From Phreatobacter sp. (lineage in GTDB: Bacteria > Pseudomonadota > Alphaproteobacteria > Rhizobiales > Phreatobacteraceae): DNA of 60,370 nucleotides. Under the pieces are notes generated by a model that worked only from the letters and a program-made list of their open reading frames with translations, was not told where the DNA came from and did no database searches. The DNA lies in contig NZ_JAEULY010000018.1 of assembly GCF_016793595.1 (NCBI RefSeq), forward strand, positions 1-60,370. The letters are read 5' to 3'. Positions 1 through 8,616 of the stretch are shown piece after piece. Numbering within the stretch: the first letter of the stretch is position 1; every line of letters begins with the position of its first letter. The position numbers were made by a program, and so were the translations under genes.

Positions 1-66
1 ACGCGGCAACAGAGGCTCGATACGAGCCCATTCCTCATCACTCAGCCATTGAACCCGCTTCGCCAT
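1..66 (-). CDS. IS5-like transposase, N-terminal fragment cut by window edge
   Basis: Reading the minus strand from the ATG at 66 gives 22 residues, MAKRVQWLSDEEWARIEPLL then PR, which match the usual N-terminus of IS5-group (DUF4096-type) transposases, with their L-S/T-D-x-x-W-x-x-I-x-P-L-L pattern. The rest lies outside the window. Bases 70-136, between this start and the stop of the GFA gene, probably hold the IS end, but the terminal inverted repeat cannot be defined from one end. The family call rests on the N-terminal motif only; whether the element is intact is unknown. Confidence 0.7.
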   Translation of the reverse strand, partial: MAKRVQWLSDEEWARIEPLLPR

Positions 67-136
67 CCCAAGACTCCTTCCAGGAGCCTTGAATCAGCAA
101 TGATCGATCCTCGCCAGAGCTTATCGAGTACGGACC

Positions 137-547
137 CTAGCGGGTCGGCGGCAGCCCCTCGAACCAGGGCAGCCCCTCGGGAATGCAGTGGAACGGCTGC
201 ATCTCCGCGGTGAAGATCGCCATCTGCGGCATGCCGTAATCGGCGGGATTGTCCAGAGTGCCGACCTTCAGGATCACCATGGGCAGGCCGGGCCGCCGCG
301 TCGCGACATGCGTGCCGCATTCGGCGCAGAATTCGCGCGTCACCGGGTTGTCGAGATCCTTGCGGGTAAACGTTTTCGGCGTGCCTGCCGTGTAGCTGAA
401 GCCGTCGGGCGGCATCAGCATGAACATGTTCGGGGCGCCGCCGGAAATGTGCTGGCAGGCGCGGCAATGGCACTGGGCGCGCAACATCGGCTTGCCCTCG
501 GCCCGGTAGCGTAGACCGCCGCAGTAACATCCGCCTTCGAGCTTCAT
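137..547 (-). CDS. GFA family (glutathione-dependent formaldehyde-activating-like) protein
   Basis: This 136-residue protein has the cysteine pattern of the GFA fold: C7-x-C9, C26-x-C28-x2-C31 and C74-x2-C77, which in this family bind zinc. The family was named for Gfa of Paracoccus, which helps form S-hydroxymethylglutathione, but most members have no proven substrate, so only the family is assigned. The length is normal for a single-domain member. The gene lies downstream of the GPR-like gene on the same strand, 91 bp away with a strong hairpin between them, so it is probably transcribed separately. An IS element sits just past its stop codon, but the reading frame is complete. Confidence 0.85.
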   Translation of the reverse strand: MKLEGGCYCGGLRYRAEGKPMLRAQCHCRACQHISGGAPNMFMLMPPDGFSYTAGTPKTFTRKDLDNPVTREFCAECGTHVATRRPGLPMVILKVGTLDNPADYGMPQMAIFTAEMQPFHCIPEGLPWFEGLPPTR

Positions 548-585
548 GGGCTGCCCCTCACGCCGTCGCGCCCGGCGGAAGCGCC

Positions 586-610
586 GGCTGCGCGAGAGGA
601 TCGCGCAGCC
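586..610. terminator. Perfect 10-bp hairpin between GPR-like and GFA genes
   Basis: GGCTGCGCGA at 586-595 pairs perfectly with TCGCGCAGCC at 601-610 around a 5-nt loop. It lies 28 bp beyond the stop of the giant gene and 38 bp before the GFA start. There is no clear T-run, so intrinsic termination is only inferred from the position and stem strength. Confidence 0.45.
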
Positions 611-638
611 GCCGAGGCATGGCTATCGCCCGTTCGGC

Positions 639-3600
639 TCAGTCGAACCGGCCGCTCGAATGGGCGAGCAGGGTGAAGACCTTGCCCGTCTCCGACGTCA
701 GGTAGGACCGGGCGAGCGAGCCGTCGCGGTCGTTGCGGTCGACATCGGCGAGCAGCCGCTGGAACTCGTCGATGTAGCGGTCGACGGTGTCGCGGAAGTC
801 GCTTTCCCGGCGATAGCGGCGGCGCAGGTCGTCGAAGGTCTGCTGTCCCTGGGCCGTGTAGAGGCGACGCGAGAAGACGTTGCGCTCGCCGCGGCGCCAG
901 CGGTCCCACAGCTCGACCACGGCGTCATGATCGACCATGCGGGCGATGTCCGACGACAGCGCGTCGAGATTGTCGAGGGCAGCCGGCGGCGGGTTCCGGC
1001 GCGACGCGGTGCGCATCGGCTGGTTGTCGCCATCCTCCGAGGCACGGGCGAGGAGGTCCGAGAGCCAGCCGGCATTGCGGTCGGCTGCTTTCGGCGCCTC
1101 GACGCGCGCTGTCTCGCGGCGGGGCTCGGCTTCGCGGCGCGGCTCCGGCGTGCGCTGGCGGGGCGTCTCGCGCACCGGTTCGACGCGCGGCGCCTCGGTG
1201 CGCGTGGGCTCGGCGCGGGGCGCTTCGGCGACCGCGCCGCGCAGCGGCACGGTCGGCTCGTCGCGCATCGCGCGGCGGGGCGTTGCAGGGGAGGCGTCGG
1301 TGACGTCGTAGGCGCGTCCAGACTTGGCGACGATGTCGTTCAGCTCGGCCAGGGCCTTGATCTGGTCGGCGACGACGCGGCGCATGGCGGCGGCGTTCTC
1401 CTGCGTCTCCTTCGGGATCTCCACCATGCCGCGCGTCAGTTCGGTTCGCGTTTCGGCGAGCTCCCGCTGGATTTCGGAGGTCATCGCCTTCATGCCGGAG
1501 GTGAGCGTCTCGAACCGCTCCGCAGCCTCGCGGAACAGCGCGTTCATCTCGCCTGTCGCCTGCTCGTAGGCCGAGCGCATGGCGTGGGTCGTGCGCTCGC
1601 GCTCCTTGCCGGTGGCAAGGCGCAGGGTCTCGGCCTGCTCGGAGATGGCCTGGGTCGTCTGGTTGGTCGATTCGACCAGCACGCGGCCGATCTCGCGGGC
1701 GCGGCTTTCGGCCGAGCCCAGATTGTCGTCGAGGAGGGCCGTGAACGAGCGGACGAGATTGTCCATGTCCTCGGTCTTGGAGGCGAGGTGGCCGACCAGC
1801 GCCTCGATGATTTCGCGGCGCGAGTCGAGCGAGGCGTCGAGGCGACCCTGCATGTCCTCGACCTGTTCGGCGGCGGCGCTGAGGAGCCGGGCCTGGTTGT
1901 CGAAGCGCTCGGCCAGCGAGCCGATGTCGCGCAGCACGGCGGTCGCCACCGTCGAAAGCTGACCGACCTGGCTGTTGAGCACGCGCGTCGAGGTCTCGGC
2001 GGCCGAGGAGGCCGTCTCGACCGAGGCCGCGAACTGGCCGATGCGCTCGCCGAGCTGGTCGTTGATGGCGGCGAGGTTGGTCTCGGTCTGGCCGGCGAGT
2101 TCGCGCAGCGAGCCGTTGGTCTCGCCGAGGCGCGAGATGACGGCGTTGATCTCGCCGCGCAGCTGCTCGTTGGTCGAGGTGAGGGCGAGTACGGATTCGC
2201 GCGCGCCGGTCTCGACATTGGCGCGGAAGCTCTCCGAACTCTCCGCCAGCAGGCGCGTGGCCTGCTCGGAGGAGTCGGCGATGCCGCGCGTCACGTCGAC
2301 GCCGGTCTGCGACAGAGTGCGGGTGATCTCCGCGCCCTTCTGGCCGATGATCTCGGAGATGGCGTTGCCGCGGTTCTCCAGCGTGCGGACCACGAGATCG
2401 CCAACGCGGCTGACCTCGCCGGTGACCTGCAGGCCGTTTTCGGCGAGCCGTTCGACGAGGTTGCTGCCGCGATCGTCGAGCAGCGAGGCGAGCTCGGCCG
2501 AGCGGGCACCCAGCACCGCGTTGATCTCGTTGACGCGGGTCGAGAGGCCCTGCGTGATGTCGGTCGAAATGGTCGAGAGCGTGCGCTCGACCTCGTCGGC
2601 ATTGGCGCGCAGCGTCGCGGTGACGGCCTCGACCTTGTCGGTGAGCGTCTCGGCGATATGCGATCCGCGTGCGTCAAGCGACTGCGAGACAGTCTCGAGG
2701 CGGCCGACCACGACCTCCTCGAAGCGGGCGACGCGGGTGTCCAGCGTCTCCGCGACCTCGATCGCCCGGCCGCCCAGCGTCCGGTTGATCTCGTCGGCCT
2801 TCTCCGACAGCGTGGTGGTGATGACGTCCGCCTTGGAGGTGAGGGTGTAGGTCACCTCGTCGGACTTGTCGGACAGAAGGCGGGTGATCTCCTCCGACTT
2901 GGCGGTCAGCGAATAGGCCACCTCGTCGGACTTGTCAGTGAGCAGGCGGGTGATCTCGCCGGACTTGACCGCCAGCGTGTAGGTCACGTCCGCCGACTTG
3001 TCGGACAGGACGCGGGTGATGTCCTCGGAGCGGGCGGCAAGGTTCTGCGCGATGTCCGCCGACGTGGTCGCCAGGTTCTGCGCGATCTGGTCCGACTTGG
3101 TCGCGAGGTCGCGGGCCATTTCCTCGGAACGGGACGTCAGATTGTAGACGATCTGGTCCGACTTGTCGTTGAGCAGGCGTGCCAGCTCGTCCGACTTGGT
3201 GGTCAGGTTGGAGGCGATCTCGTCCGAGCGGCTGGCGAGCGTCGAGGTGATCTCGCCGGAGCGGGTCGCCAGCGTGTTGGCGATCTCGTCCGACTTCGAG
3301 GCCAGCGTCGACGTGATCTCGTCCGACTTGGCGGTGAGGTTGAAGGTGATCTCCGCCGACTTGTTCTCCAGAGCTTCGGTCACCGCCTTGCCGCCTTCGC
3401 CCAGAACCTGGGCGAGTTCCAGCGTGCGGCTGGCGAGCGTGGCGTTGAACGCCTGCGCGCGGGTGTCCAGCGCCTGGTCGATGCGGGCGAGGCGGCCGTC
3501 GAGGGCCTCGGTGATCTCCGTCGACTGCTGGGCGACGCGATCGGCGAACTCGCGGGCATCGCCGGCGATCCGGTCGGCGAGGGCGGTGCCCTTGCCCGAG

Positions 3601-6600
3601 ATCGTCTGGTCGAGGGCGGCGATATGGCCGGTCAGCTTGTGGTCGAGCAGGGCGGCATGGTTGGCGACGGACTCGGTCATGGTCGTCGCATGGCCGCCGA
3701 CGCGGGCCTCGAAATCGGCCGACAGGCGGCCCACCGCATCCTCGAGATTGAGGGCGTGGCGGGAGACGGCGTCCTCCATGCCGGTCGCGTAGTGGGCGAC
3801 ACGGCCCTCGAACGCAGTCGTGTGGCGGCCGAAAGCCTCGTCGAAGTTCGATGCGTAGCGCGCGAGGTTCTCCTCGATGGAGGAGGCGTGCTGGCCGATG
3901 CGGCCGTCGAGATTGCCGGTGTGGCGGCTGAGCGTGTCCTCGAACAGGTTCGCGTGGCGCGACAGCGTCTCGTCGATGGCCGAGGCGTGCTGGCCGATGC
4001 GCCCTTCGAGAGTGCCGGCGTTGCGGCTGAACGTGTCCTCGAAGGCCGTCGCATGGCGCGACAGGCTTTCCTCGATGGCGGAGGCGTGCTGGCCGACGCG
4101 CCCGTCGATGTCGCCAGCATGGCGGCCGAAGACATCCTCGAAGGCCGCGGCGTGGCGCGACAGGCTCTCCTCGATGACGGAGGCATGCTGGCCGATGCGA
4201 CCGTCGAGGCTGCCGGTGTGGCGCGTCAGCGTCTCGTCGATCCGCGCCGTGTGGTTGCCGAGGCGCGTGACGAAATCGGCGGTGTGGCGCGTGAACACGT
4301 CCTCGATATGGGCCGTGTGGTGCGCGGCGCTGGTGTCGAAGCCCGAGGCATAGCGGCTGAACGCATCTTCCAGCGCGCCGGTGTGCTGGGCGACGCGCGC
4401 CTCGAAACCGGAGGTGTGGCGGTTGATGGCATCGTCCAGCTGGATGACGTTCTGCGCGATGCGGGTGACGATGGCCTCGCCGTGGTCGGCGACGGCGCCG
4501 GAGATCTGCGCCGCCGTCTCTTCCATGCGCTGGGTGACGAATTCGCCGCGCGCGGAGAGGGCATTGGTGACCTCGGCGCCGATATGGCCGATGCGCTGGG
4601 TGAGGTCGGTGCCCTGCGAGGCGAAGCTCGCAAGCACGTCGGTACCGGCCAGTTCGATCTCCTGCCGCAGGTTGGCGGTGCGTTCGGAAATGGCTGTCGT
4701 GACCGTCTCGGAGGCGCGGTGCAGGGCGAGTTGCACGTCCTGCGCCTTCTCCGTGAGACTCTCGACCACCTGGATGCCGACATCGCCGATGGCGCCCTTG
4801 GCCTCGGCGGTGCGCTGGGTGATCGCCTCGGCGATGAGCTGGCCGGTGACGGCGAGGCGCTTGTCCAGCTCGTCGCCGTGGGTGGTGACGGTCTGGTGCA
4901 GCTTGTCGCCGGTCTCGGCGATGCGATCGGCAAGGGCGCCGCCGCGCACGGTGATGGTCTCGGCGACGTAGCTGCCGGTCGTGTCCAGCTTGGACGCGAC
5001 TTCCGAGCCGCGCTCGGTCAGTTCGCCGACGAGACGCTCGCCGGTGTCGCGCAGGCGCGACGTGACCTCGTTGCCGCGCAGCGACAGTTCGGACACGAAG
5101 GCCTCGCCCGTCTCGCGGAGCGTCGAGGTGACCTCGCCGCCGCGGGTGGAAAGCTCATAGACCAGCGTCTCGGCGGTCGATTTCAGCTGCGAATTGACCT
5201 CGCCGCCACGGGTCGAGAGTTCGTAGACGAGGCTCTCGCCGGTGTCCTTCAGGCGGCTCGTGACCTCGTTGCCGCGCGTCGACAGCTCGGTGACGAAGGC
5301 TTCGCCCGTTTCGCGCAGGGTCGAGGTGACCTCGCCGCCGCGCGAGGACAGTTCGGAGATCAGGTTCTCGCCGGTCTCGCGCAGCGTGGACGACACGTAG
5401 TGGCCGCGCGTCGAGAGCTCGGTGATGAGGTTCTCGCCGGTTTCCTTGAGGGTGGAGGAGACGTAGTCGCCGCGCGACGACAGTTCGGAGATCAGCGCCT
5501 CGCCGGTGTCCTTGAGGGTCGCGGAGACATAGCCGCCGCGCTCGGACAGCTCGCCGATCAGCGCTTCGCCGGTAATCTTGAGGGTCGAGGAGACTTCGCC
5601 GCCGCGGGTCGCGAGTTCGCCGATCAGCGCCTCGCCGGTCTCGCGGAGCGTGGAAGAGACCTCGCCCGAGCGCATGGACAGTTCGGCGACGAGATTCTCG
5701 CCGGTTTCCTTCAGGCGCGAGGAGACGTCGTCGGCGCGGCTGGCGATGGCATGGGTGATCTCGGCGCTGGTCGCGGCGAGATGGTTGGTCATGGCCGTGC
5801 CGGTCTCGGAGAGCTTGGCCGCCATGGTGGTGCCGGTATCGGCCATCGTGACGGTGACGATGTTGCCGGTGTCGGTCAGCACCGAGGTGACGCGGTCGCC
5901 GGTGGTCGACAGGGCGCGGGTCACCTCGTCGCTGGTCGAGGCGAGGCGGTCGACGATGTCGGAGCCGCGACGCTGGATCTGGTCGATCATCGTGTCGCCG
6001 GCGCGGCCGAGCGCCAGCGTGATGGCTTCCGCCTTCTCGCCGAGCGAGCCGGTGACGCGCATGCCGGATTCGTCGATGCGGCGGGTCAGCTGGTCGCCGG
6101 CATCGGCGATCTGGCCGGCGAGCTGCTCGTGGACGCCGGTAATGGCGCCGCGGACGCGGTCGGCATTGGAGACGATGGCCTCGCGCTGGGTGACCAGCTC
6201 CTCGATCAGCGCGCGCACGCGCAGCTCGCTGTCGCTGTAGGCGCGCTCCAGCGAGGCGACCTCGTTGTGGACGAGGGATTCAAGCTCGCCCGCGCGGGCG
6301 AGCGCGCGCTCGACGCCGTCGCCCATGGCCGCGACCTCGCGGCGGATGGCCTGGCCGACCGAGACGACGCTCTCGCGCGCCATGGCCTCGGGCTCGGCGA
6401 GACGTACCGCGACCTGGCTCATGGCCTGGGCGACGAGGCGCATTTCCTGCGAGCGGCGGATCAGCGCGCCCATGACGAAGAAGAACAGGACGGGCAGGAA
6501 GACGACGGCGGCGAAGGTGAGGGTGGAGGGGGCGAGCAGGTCCGGCATCTGGCCGGCGAACATGCGCGAGCCGACGAACAGGCCGGCGCCGACCCAGGCG

Positions 6601-6905
6601 ATGGAGAGGAACAGGGCGGTCCAGAGCGGCGTCGCGGAGGGCTTGCGCGTGAGGCTCTCGAGCAATTGGGCGATGTCGCGGCGATCGTCGTTGGCGGCCG
6701 GCTGGCTGGGCGCGACGACCTGATCGGAGCGGCGGGTGTCGGAAAACAGGTCGTCGTCGACCCTGACGTCGGGCGAGGGCGCCGATGCCTGGGCATTCGC
6801 ACGCCCGGCCTTGCCCTGGTCCTCGTTGGCGAGATTCAGGGCATCCTGGATGGCGGCGAGAGCCGCTTCGGCCGGATCCTGAGCCTTCTTCGGAGTGTTC
6901 GCCAT
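639..6905 (-). CDS. Giant GPR-like (growth pole ring) polar coiled-coil membrane protein
   Basis: The 2,088-residue protein starts with a short acidic cytoplasmic segment, then two membrane segments (about 93-113 and 128-149). A repeat-rich helical region of about 1,700 residues follows, then a Pro/Arg/Glu-rich linker (about 1,880-1,955) and a C-terminal globular domain of about 120 residues ending in SSGRFD. The helical part has 22-residue and 11-residue repeats, the apolipoprotein A1/A4/E-like signature under which such proteins are usually annotated. Size, topology and repeats match GPR of Agrobacterium (about 2,100 aa), which forms a ring at the growing pole and is needed for polar growth. 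By inference it is an inner-membrane-anchored polar scaffold here. The assignment is by architecture, not alignment. The antisense strand is also open across the whole gene; that is a codon-bias shadow. Confidence 0.8.
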   Translation of the reverse strand: MANTPKKAQDPAEAALAAIQDALNLANEDQGKAGRANAQASAPSPDVRVDDDLFSDTRRSDQVVAPSQPAANDDRRDIAQLLESLTRKPSATPLWTALFLSIAWVGAGLFVGSRMFAGQMPDLLAPSTLTFAAVVFLPVLFFFVMGALIRRSQEMRLVAQAMSQVAVRLAEPEAMARESVVSVGQAIRREVAAMGDGVERALARAGELESLVHNEVASLERAYSDSELRVRALIEELVTQREAIVSNADRVRGAITGVHEQLAGQIADAGDQLTRRIDESGMRVTGSLGEKAEAITLALGRAGDTMIDQIQRRGSDIVDRLASTSDEVTRALSTTGDRVTSVLTDTGNIVTVTMADTGTTMAAKLSETGTAMTNHLAATSAEITHAIASRADDVSSRLKETGENLVAELSMRSGEVSSTLRETGEALIGELATRGGEVSSTLKITGEALIGELSERGGYVSATLKDTGEALISELSSRGDYVSSTLKETGENLITELSTRGHYVSSTLRETGENLISELSSRGGEVTSTLRETGEAFVTELSTRGNEVTSRLKDTGESLVYELSTRGGEVNSQLKSTAETLVYELSTRGGEVTSTLRETGEAFVSELSLRGNEVTSRLRDTGERLVGELTERGSEVASKLDTTGSYVAETITVRGGALADRIAETGDKLHQTVTTHGDELDKRLAVTGQLIAEAITQRTAEAKGAIGDVGIQVVESLTEKAQDVQLALHRASETVTTAISERTANLRQEIELAGTDVLASFASQGTDLTQRIGHIGAEVTNALSARGEFVTQRMEETAAQISGAVADHGEAIVTRIAQNVIQLDDAINRHTSGFEARVAQHTGALEDAFSRYASGFDTSAAHHTAHIEDVFTRHTADFVTRLGNHTARIDETLTRHTGSLDGRIGQHASVIEESLSRHAAAFEDVFGRHAGDIDGRVGQHASAIEESLSRHATAFEDTFSRNAGTLEGRIGQHASAIDETLSRHANLFEDTLSRHTGNLDGRIGQHASSIEENLARYASNFDEAFGRHTTAFEGRVAHYATGMEDAVSRHALNLEDAVGRLSADFEARVGGHATTMTESVANHAALLDHKLTGHIAALDQTISGKGTALADRIAGDAREFADRVAQQSTEITEALDGRLARIDQALDTRAQAFNATLASRTLELAQVLGEGGKAVTEALENKSAEITFNLTAKSDEITSTLASKSDEIANTLATRSGEITSTLASRSDEIASNLTTKSDELARLLNDKSDQIVYNLTSRSEEMARDLATKSDQIAQNLATTSADIAQNLAARSEDITRVLSDKSADVTYTLAVKSGEITRLLTDKSDEVAYSLTAKSEEITRLLSDKSDEVTYTLTSKADVITTTLSEKADEINRTLGGRAIEVAETLDTRVARFEEVVVGRLETVSQSLDARGSHIAETLTDKVEAVTATLRANADEVERTLSTISTDITQGLSTRVNEINAVLGARSAELASLLDDRGSNLVERLAENGLQVTGEVSRVGDLVVRTLENRGNAISEIIGQKGAEITRTLSQTGVDVTRGIADSSEQATRLLAESSESFRANVETGARESVLALTSTNEQLRGEINAVISRLGETNGSLRELAGQTETNLAAINDQLGERIGQFAASVETASSAAETSTRVLNSQVGQLSTVATAVLRDIGSLAERFDNQARLLSAAAEQVEDMQGRLDASLDSRREIIEALVGHLASKTEDMDNLVRSFTALLDDNLGSAESRAREIGRVLVESTNQTTQAISEQAETLRLATGKERERTTHAMRSAYEQATGEMNALFREAAERFETLTSGMKAMTSEIQRELAETRTELTRGMVEIPKETQENAAAMRRVVADQIKALAELNDIVAKSGRAYDVTDASPATPRRAMRDEPTVPLRGAVAEAPRAEPTRTEAPRVEPVRETPRQRTPEPRREAEPRRETARVEAPKAADRNAGWLSDLLARASEDGDNQPMRTASRRNPPPAALDNLDALSSDIARMVDHDAVVELWDRWRRGERNVFSRRLYTAQGQQTFDDLRRRYRRESDFRDTVDRYIDEFQRLLADVDRNDRDGSLARSYLTSETGKVFTLLAHSSGRFD
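2795..3355 (-). repeat. 11-residue KSDEI-type repeats in the GPR-like gene
   Basis: Residues about 1,180-1,370 repeat an 11-residue unit like LASKSDEIANT or LSDKSDEVTYT, about 17 times. This third repeat class differs in sequence from the 22-residue and RH classes but keeps the hendecad period. Boundaries are approximate. Confidence 0.75.
3690..4440 (-). repeat. 11-residue RH-type repeats in the GPR-like gene
   Basis: Residues about 823-1,072 are repeats with an 11-residue period, such as LSRHANLFEDT, LSRHTGNLDGR and IGQHASSIEEN. Aromatic or aliphatic and acidic positions are conserved and a His/Tyr recurs at the fourth position. An 11-residue period indicates a hendecad (3/11) coiled coil. 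Boundaries are approximate. Confidence 0.75.
4986..5711 (-). repeat. Eleven tandem 22-residue (66-bp) repeats in the GPR-like gene
   Basis: Residues about 399-640 are eleven back-to-back 22-residue units of the form [KR]-x-T-G-E-x-L-[VI]-x-E-L-S-x-R-G-x-[EY]-V-[ST]-S-x-L. No residue is lost between units. Each unit is two hendecads, as in apolipoprotein-type helices. The DNA copies have drifted but keep the 66-bp phase. Confidence 0.85.
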
Positions 6906-7099
6906 GGTGTCGCCCGCATCCTCAACTCACGCAGACAGGCATCACCCACCCAGGCACGCGCGCCCCAAGTGCCTCTTGGACGCAAACGCCACGGATGGCA
7001 GACAACGGTCCGCCGCAATGTGTAATCTACCGGTCGGTCCTTAGGAAAGAAACCAGCAGTCGCCGCAGTTTCCGAATCATCGTTAACGGATGAGTAACC

Positions 7100-7399
7100 A
7101 TGTCCACGCGGAAAGACGGCATCAGAGACGGCGGAACGGCGAAGGGCGCTGCGTCACCTCACTCTCCGCCTACCGATGCGCAGCGCCGCTGGCTCACTCG
7201 TGGCGCGGACCAGCCCGGTGGAAAACTCCCCCTGTTCGACCGGCAGGGCCGTGAGATTCCGAGCGCGACGATCAGGGCCTGCATCGAGGCTGGCTGGGCC
7301 GAGCCCTGGTTTGCCAATCCGGTCAAGCCGGACTGGCTCGTGTGCAAGCTGACGACCGAGGGGTACCGGGTGATCGGGCGGCCGGCCGCGCCCCGCTGA
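7100..7399 (+). CDS. Hypothetical small protein (99 aa)
   Basis: The ATG at 7100 follows AACGGATGAGTAACC, and the frame ends at a TGA at 7399. The first 25 residues are low-complexity and polar. Residues 30-95 look compact and conserved in style: RRWLTRG, GGKLPLFDRQG, IRACIEAGWAEPWFANP and KPDWLVCKLTTEGYRVIG. The last segment resembles the wing of a small winged-helix domain, but this is only a visual impression. It is divergent from the GPR-like gene with 194 bp between the two starts. I do not recognise the family beyond hypothetical proteins of similar look in Rhizobiales. Confidence 0.6.
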   Translation: MSTRKDGIRDGGTAKGAASPHSPPTDAQRRWLTRGADQPGGKLPLFDRQGREIPSATIRACIEAGWAEPWFANPVKPDWLVCKLTTEGYRVIGRPAAPR

Positions 7400-7554
7400 C
7401 ATTTACCTGCGGTCAACCGCGCCGGGCATTTCCGCGCTCCCACACCCCGATTTTAACCCGTCATTGCCGGGATGACGCCGATCATCCGTCGCATCGGGGA
7501 GAGAGGGACAACCTCCTCAAGGCCAGAAAGGCCGCGTCAAAAAACGGGGACACG

Positions 7555-7935
7555 ATGACCATGGCACGCATGATGAGCGACGACTTTCCGGGTGGCGGCA
7601 ACGGCAAGCCCGTGGACCTGACCCATCTCTCCCGCCAGACCTTCGGCGATCATGCACTGGAGCGCGAGGTGCTGGTGCTGTTCGAGCGGCAGTCGCAGGC
7701 GATGATCGAGCGGCTGCGCGGCGCGACCACCGCCAAGAGCTGGGCGGAGGCGGCCCATACGCTGAAGGGCTCGGCGCTGGGCATCGGTGCCTTCCAGGTG
7801 GCGTCCGCGGCCGAGACGGTCGAGTGCGACCAGGTCGATCATCTCTCCTCGAAGGCCTGGGACGATCTTGGCCGGCTGGAAGATGCGGTCCGGCAGGCCA
7901 ATGCCTTCATCGCCGACATCCTGAAGGCCGCCTGA
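7555..7935 (+). CDS. Hpt-domain phosphotransfer protein
   Basis: A 126-residue protein that is essentially one Hpt domain. The motif AHTLKGSALGIGA carries the phospho-accepting His (H68) followed by the LKGSA signature. Such proteins relay phosphate between a hybrid histidine kinase and a response regulator. The ATG at 7555 was chosen because AACGGGGA lies 7 bp upstream and the Hpt domain starts soon after; the frame is open further upstream without a better ribosome site. No kinase or regulator is adjacent, so it acts with partners encoded elsewhere. A role like Caulobacter ChpT is not supported, because that protein has a different fold and length. Confidence 0.85.
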   Translation: MTMARMMSDDFPGGGNGKPVDLTHLSRQTFGDHALEREVLVLFERQSQAMIERLRGATTAKSWAEAAHTLKGSALGIGAFQVASAAETVECDQVDHLSSKAWDDLGRLEDAVRQANAFIADILKAA

Positions 7936-7968
7936 TCGGCGCGTTCGGGCCGAAATAGCTGTCATTCG

Positions 7969-7987
7969 GGCACGCCTCTGGCGTGCC
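7969..7987. terminator. Hairpin after hpt gene
   Basis: GGCACGCC at 7969-7976 and GGCGTGCC at 7980-7987 form a perfect 8-bp stem with a 3-nt loop, 34 bp past the hpt stop. No T-run follows, so it may instead be an mRNA 3'-end stabiliser. Confidence 0.4.
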
Positions 7988-8022
7988 GGCACGGCTTTCG
8001 CTATGTGAGCCGCATCGTTTGG

Positions 8023-8057
8023 AACCGCCGCAAACTAGCCGAGCGGCGGTTTCGTTT
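8023..8057 (+). terminator. Rho-independent terminator or leader hairpin before the ferredoxin gene
   Basis: AACCGCCGC at 8023-8031 pairs perfectly with GCGGCGGTT at 8043-8051 around an 11-nt loop, followed directly by TTCGTTTT. This is the best-formed intrinsic terminator in this part of the window. It can end hpt transcription, or act as a leader element for the ferredoxin gene whose start is 85 bp further on. Confidence 0.55.
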
Positions 8058-8141
8058 TGTCGGGAGCGGCGCCAGCCGAGGCCGGCAAGGCGGCGCTCAC
8101 GACACAAGCCAGCACGGCGCAGACAGCAAGGCCTCCGACCC

Positions 8142-8462
8142 ATGCCTCAGATCACCTTTGTCGACCATACCGGCGAAAAGCGCACCGTTTCGGCCGATAC
8201 TGGCGCAACGGTGATGGAAGTCGCCATCAAGAACGGCATTCCCGGCATCGTCGCCGAATGCGGCGGGGCCTGCGCCTGCGCCACATGTCACGTCTATGTC
8301 GACGAGAGCTGGATGCCGACGGTCGGCGAGCCCTCGCACATGGAAGAGGACATGCTGGACTTCGCCTTCGAGGTGAAGCCGACGTCGCGCCTGTCCTGCC
8401 AGATCAAGATCACCGACGCCATGGAAGGCCTGACGGTGACGACGCCGGAGCGACAGGGCTGA
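8142..8462 (+). CDS. [2Fe-2S] ferredoxin, ISC/adrenodoxin type
   Basis: A 106-residue ferredoxin with the adrenodoxin-type cluster ligands C40-x5-C46-x2-C49 and C86 (in RLSCQI). The C-terminal region around LTVTTPERQ is also typical of this class, which carries electrons for iron-sulfur cluster assembly or for cytochrome P450 systems. No isc, hsc or P450 gene is nearby, so the partner is unknown. The ATG at 8142 starts the conserved beta strand directly (MPQITFVDHTGE), as expected for the family. A hairpin (about 8481-8505) follows the stop. Confidence 0.92.
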   Translation: MPQITFVDHTGEKRTVSADTGATVMEVAIKNGIPGIVAECGGACACATCHVYVDESWMPTVGEPSHMEEDMLDFAFEVKPTSRLSCQIKITDAMEGLTVTTPERQG

Positions 8463-8616
8463 GGCCTTCGGACGCTCGATGAGGCGGCGCTTAGCGCGCC
8501 GTCTCCAACATGACCGCCATATGGCCTGTACGCGCACGGCCACCATGCCCTGACGGCCCTTGGCTTCCGCGCGGGAGACCCTAAACCGGGAGGCAACGCG
8601 CGGAGAGAACAGCGCC

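Noticed and set aside
546..7025. Uninterrupted antisense frame of about 2,159 codons over the GPR-like gene
   Set aside because: It mirrors the repeat and codon bias of the sense gene, has no ribosome site or known domain, and its Gly/Arg/Asp/Val-rich product looks like a reverse-complement artefact of high-GC repeat DNA.
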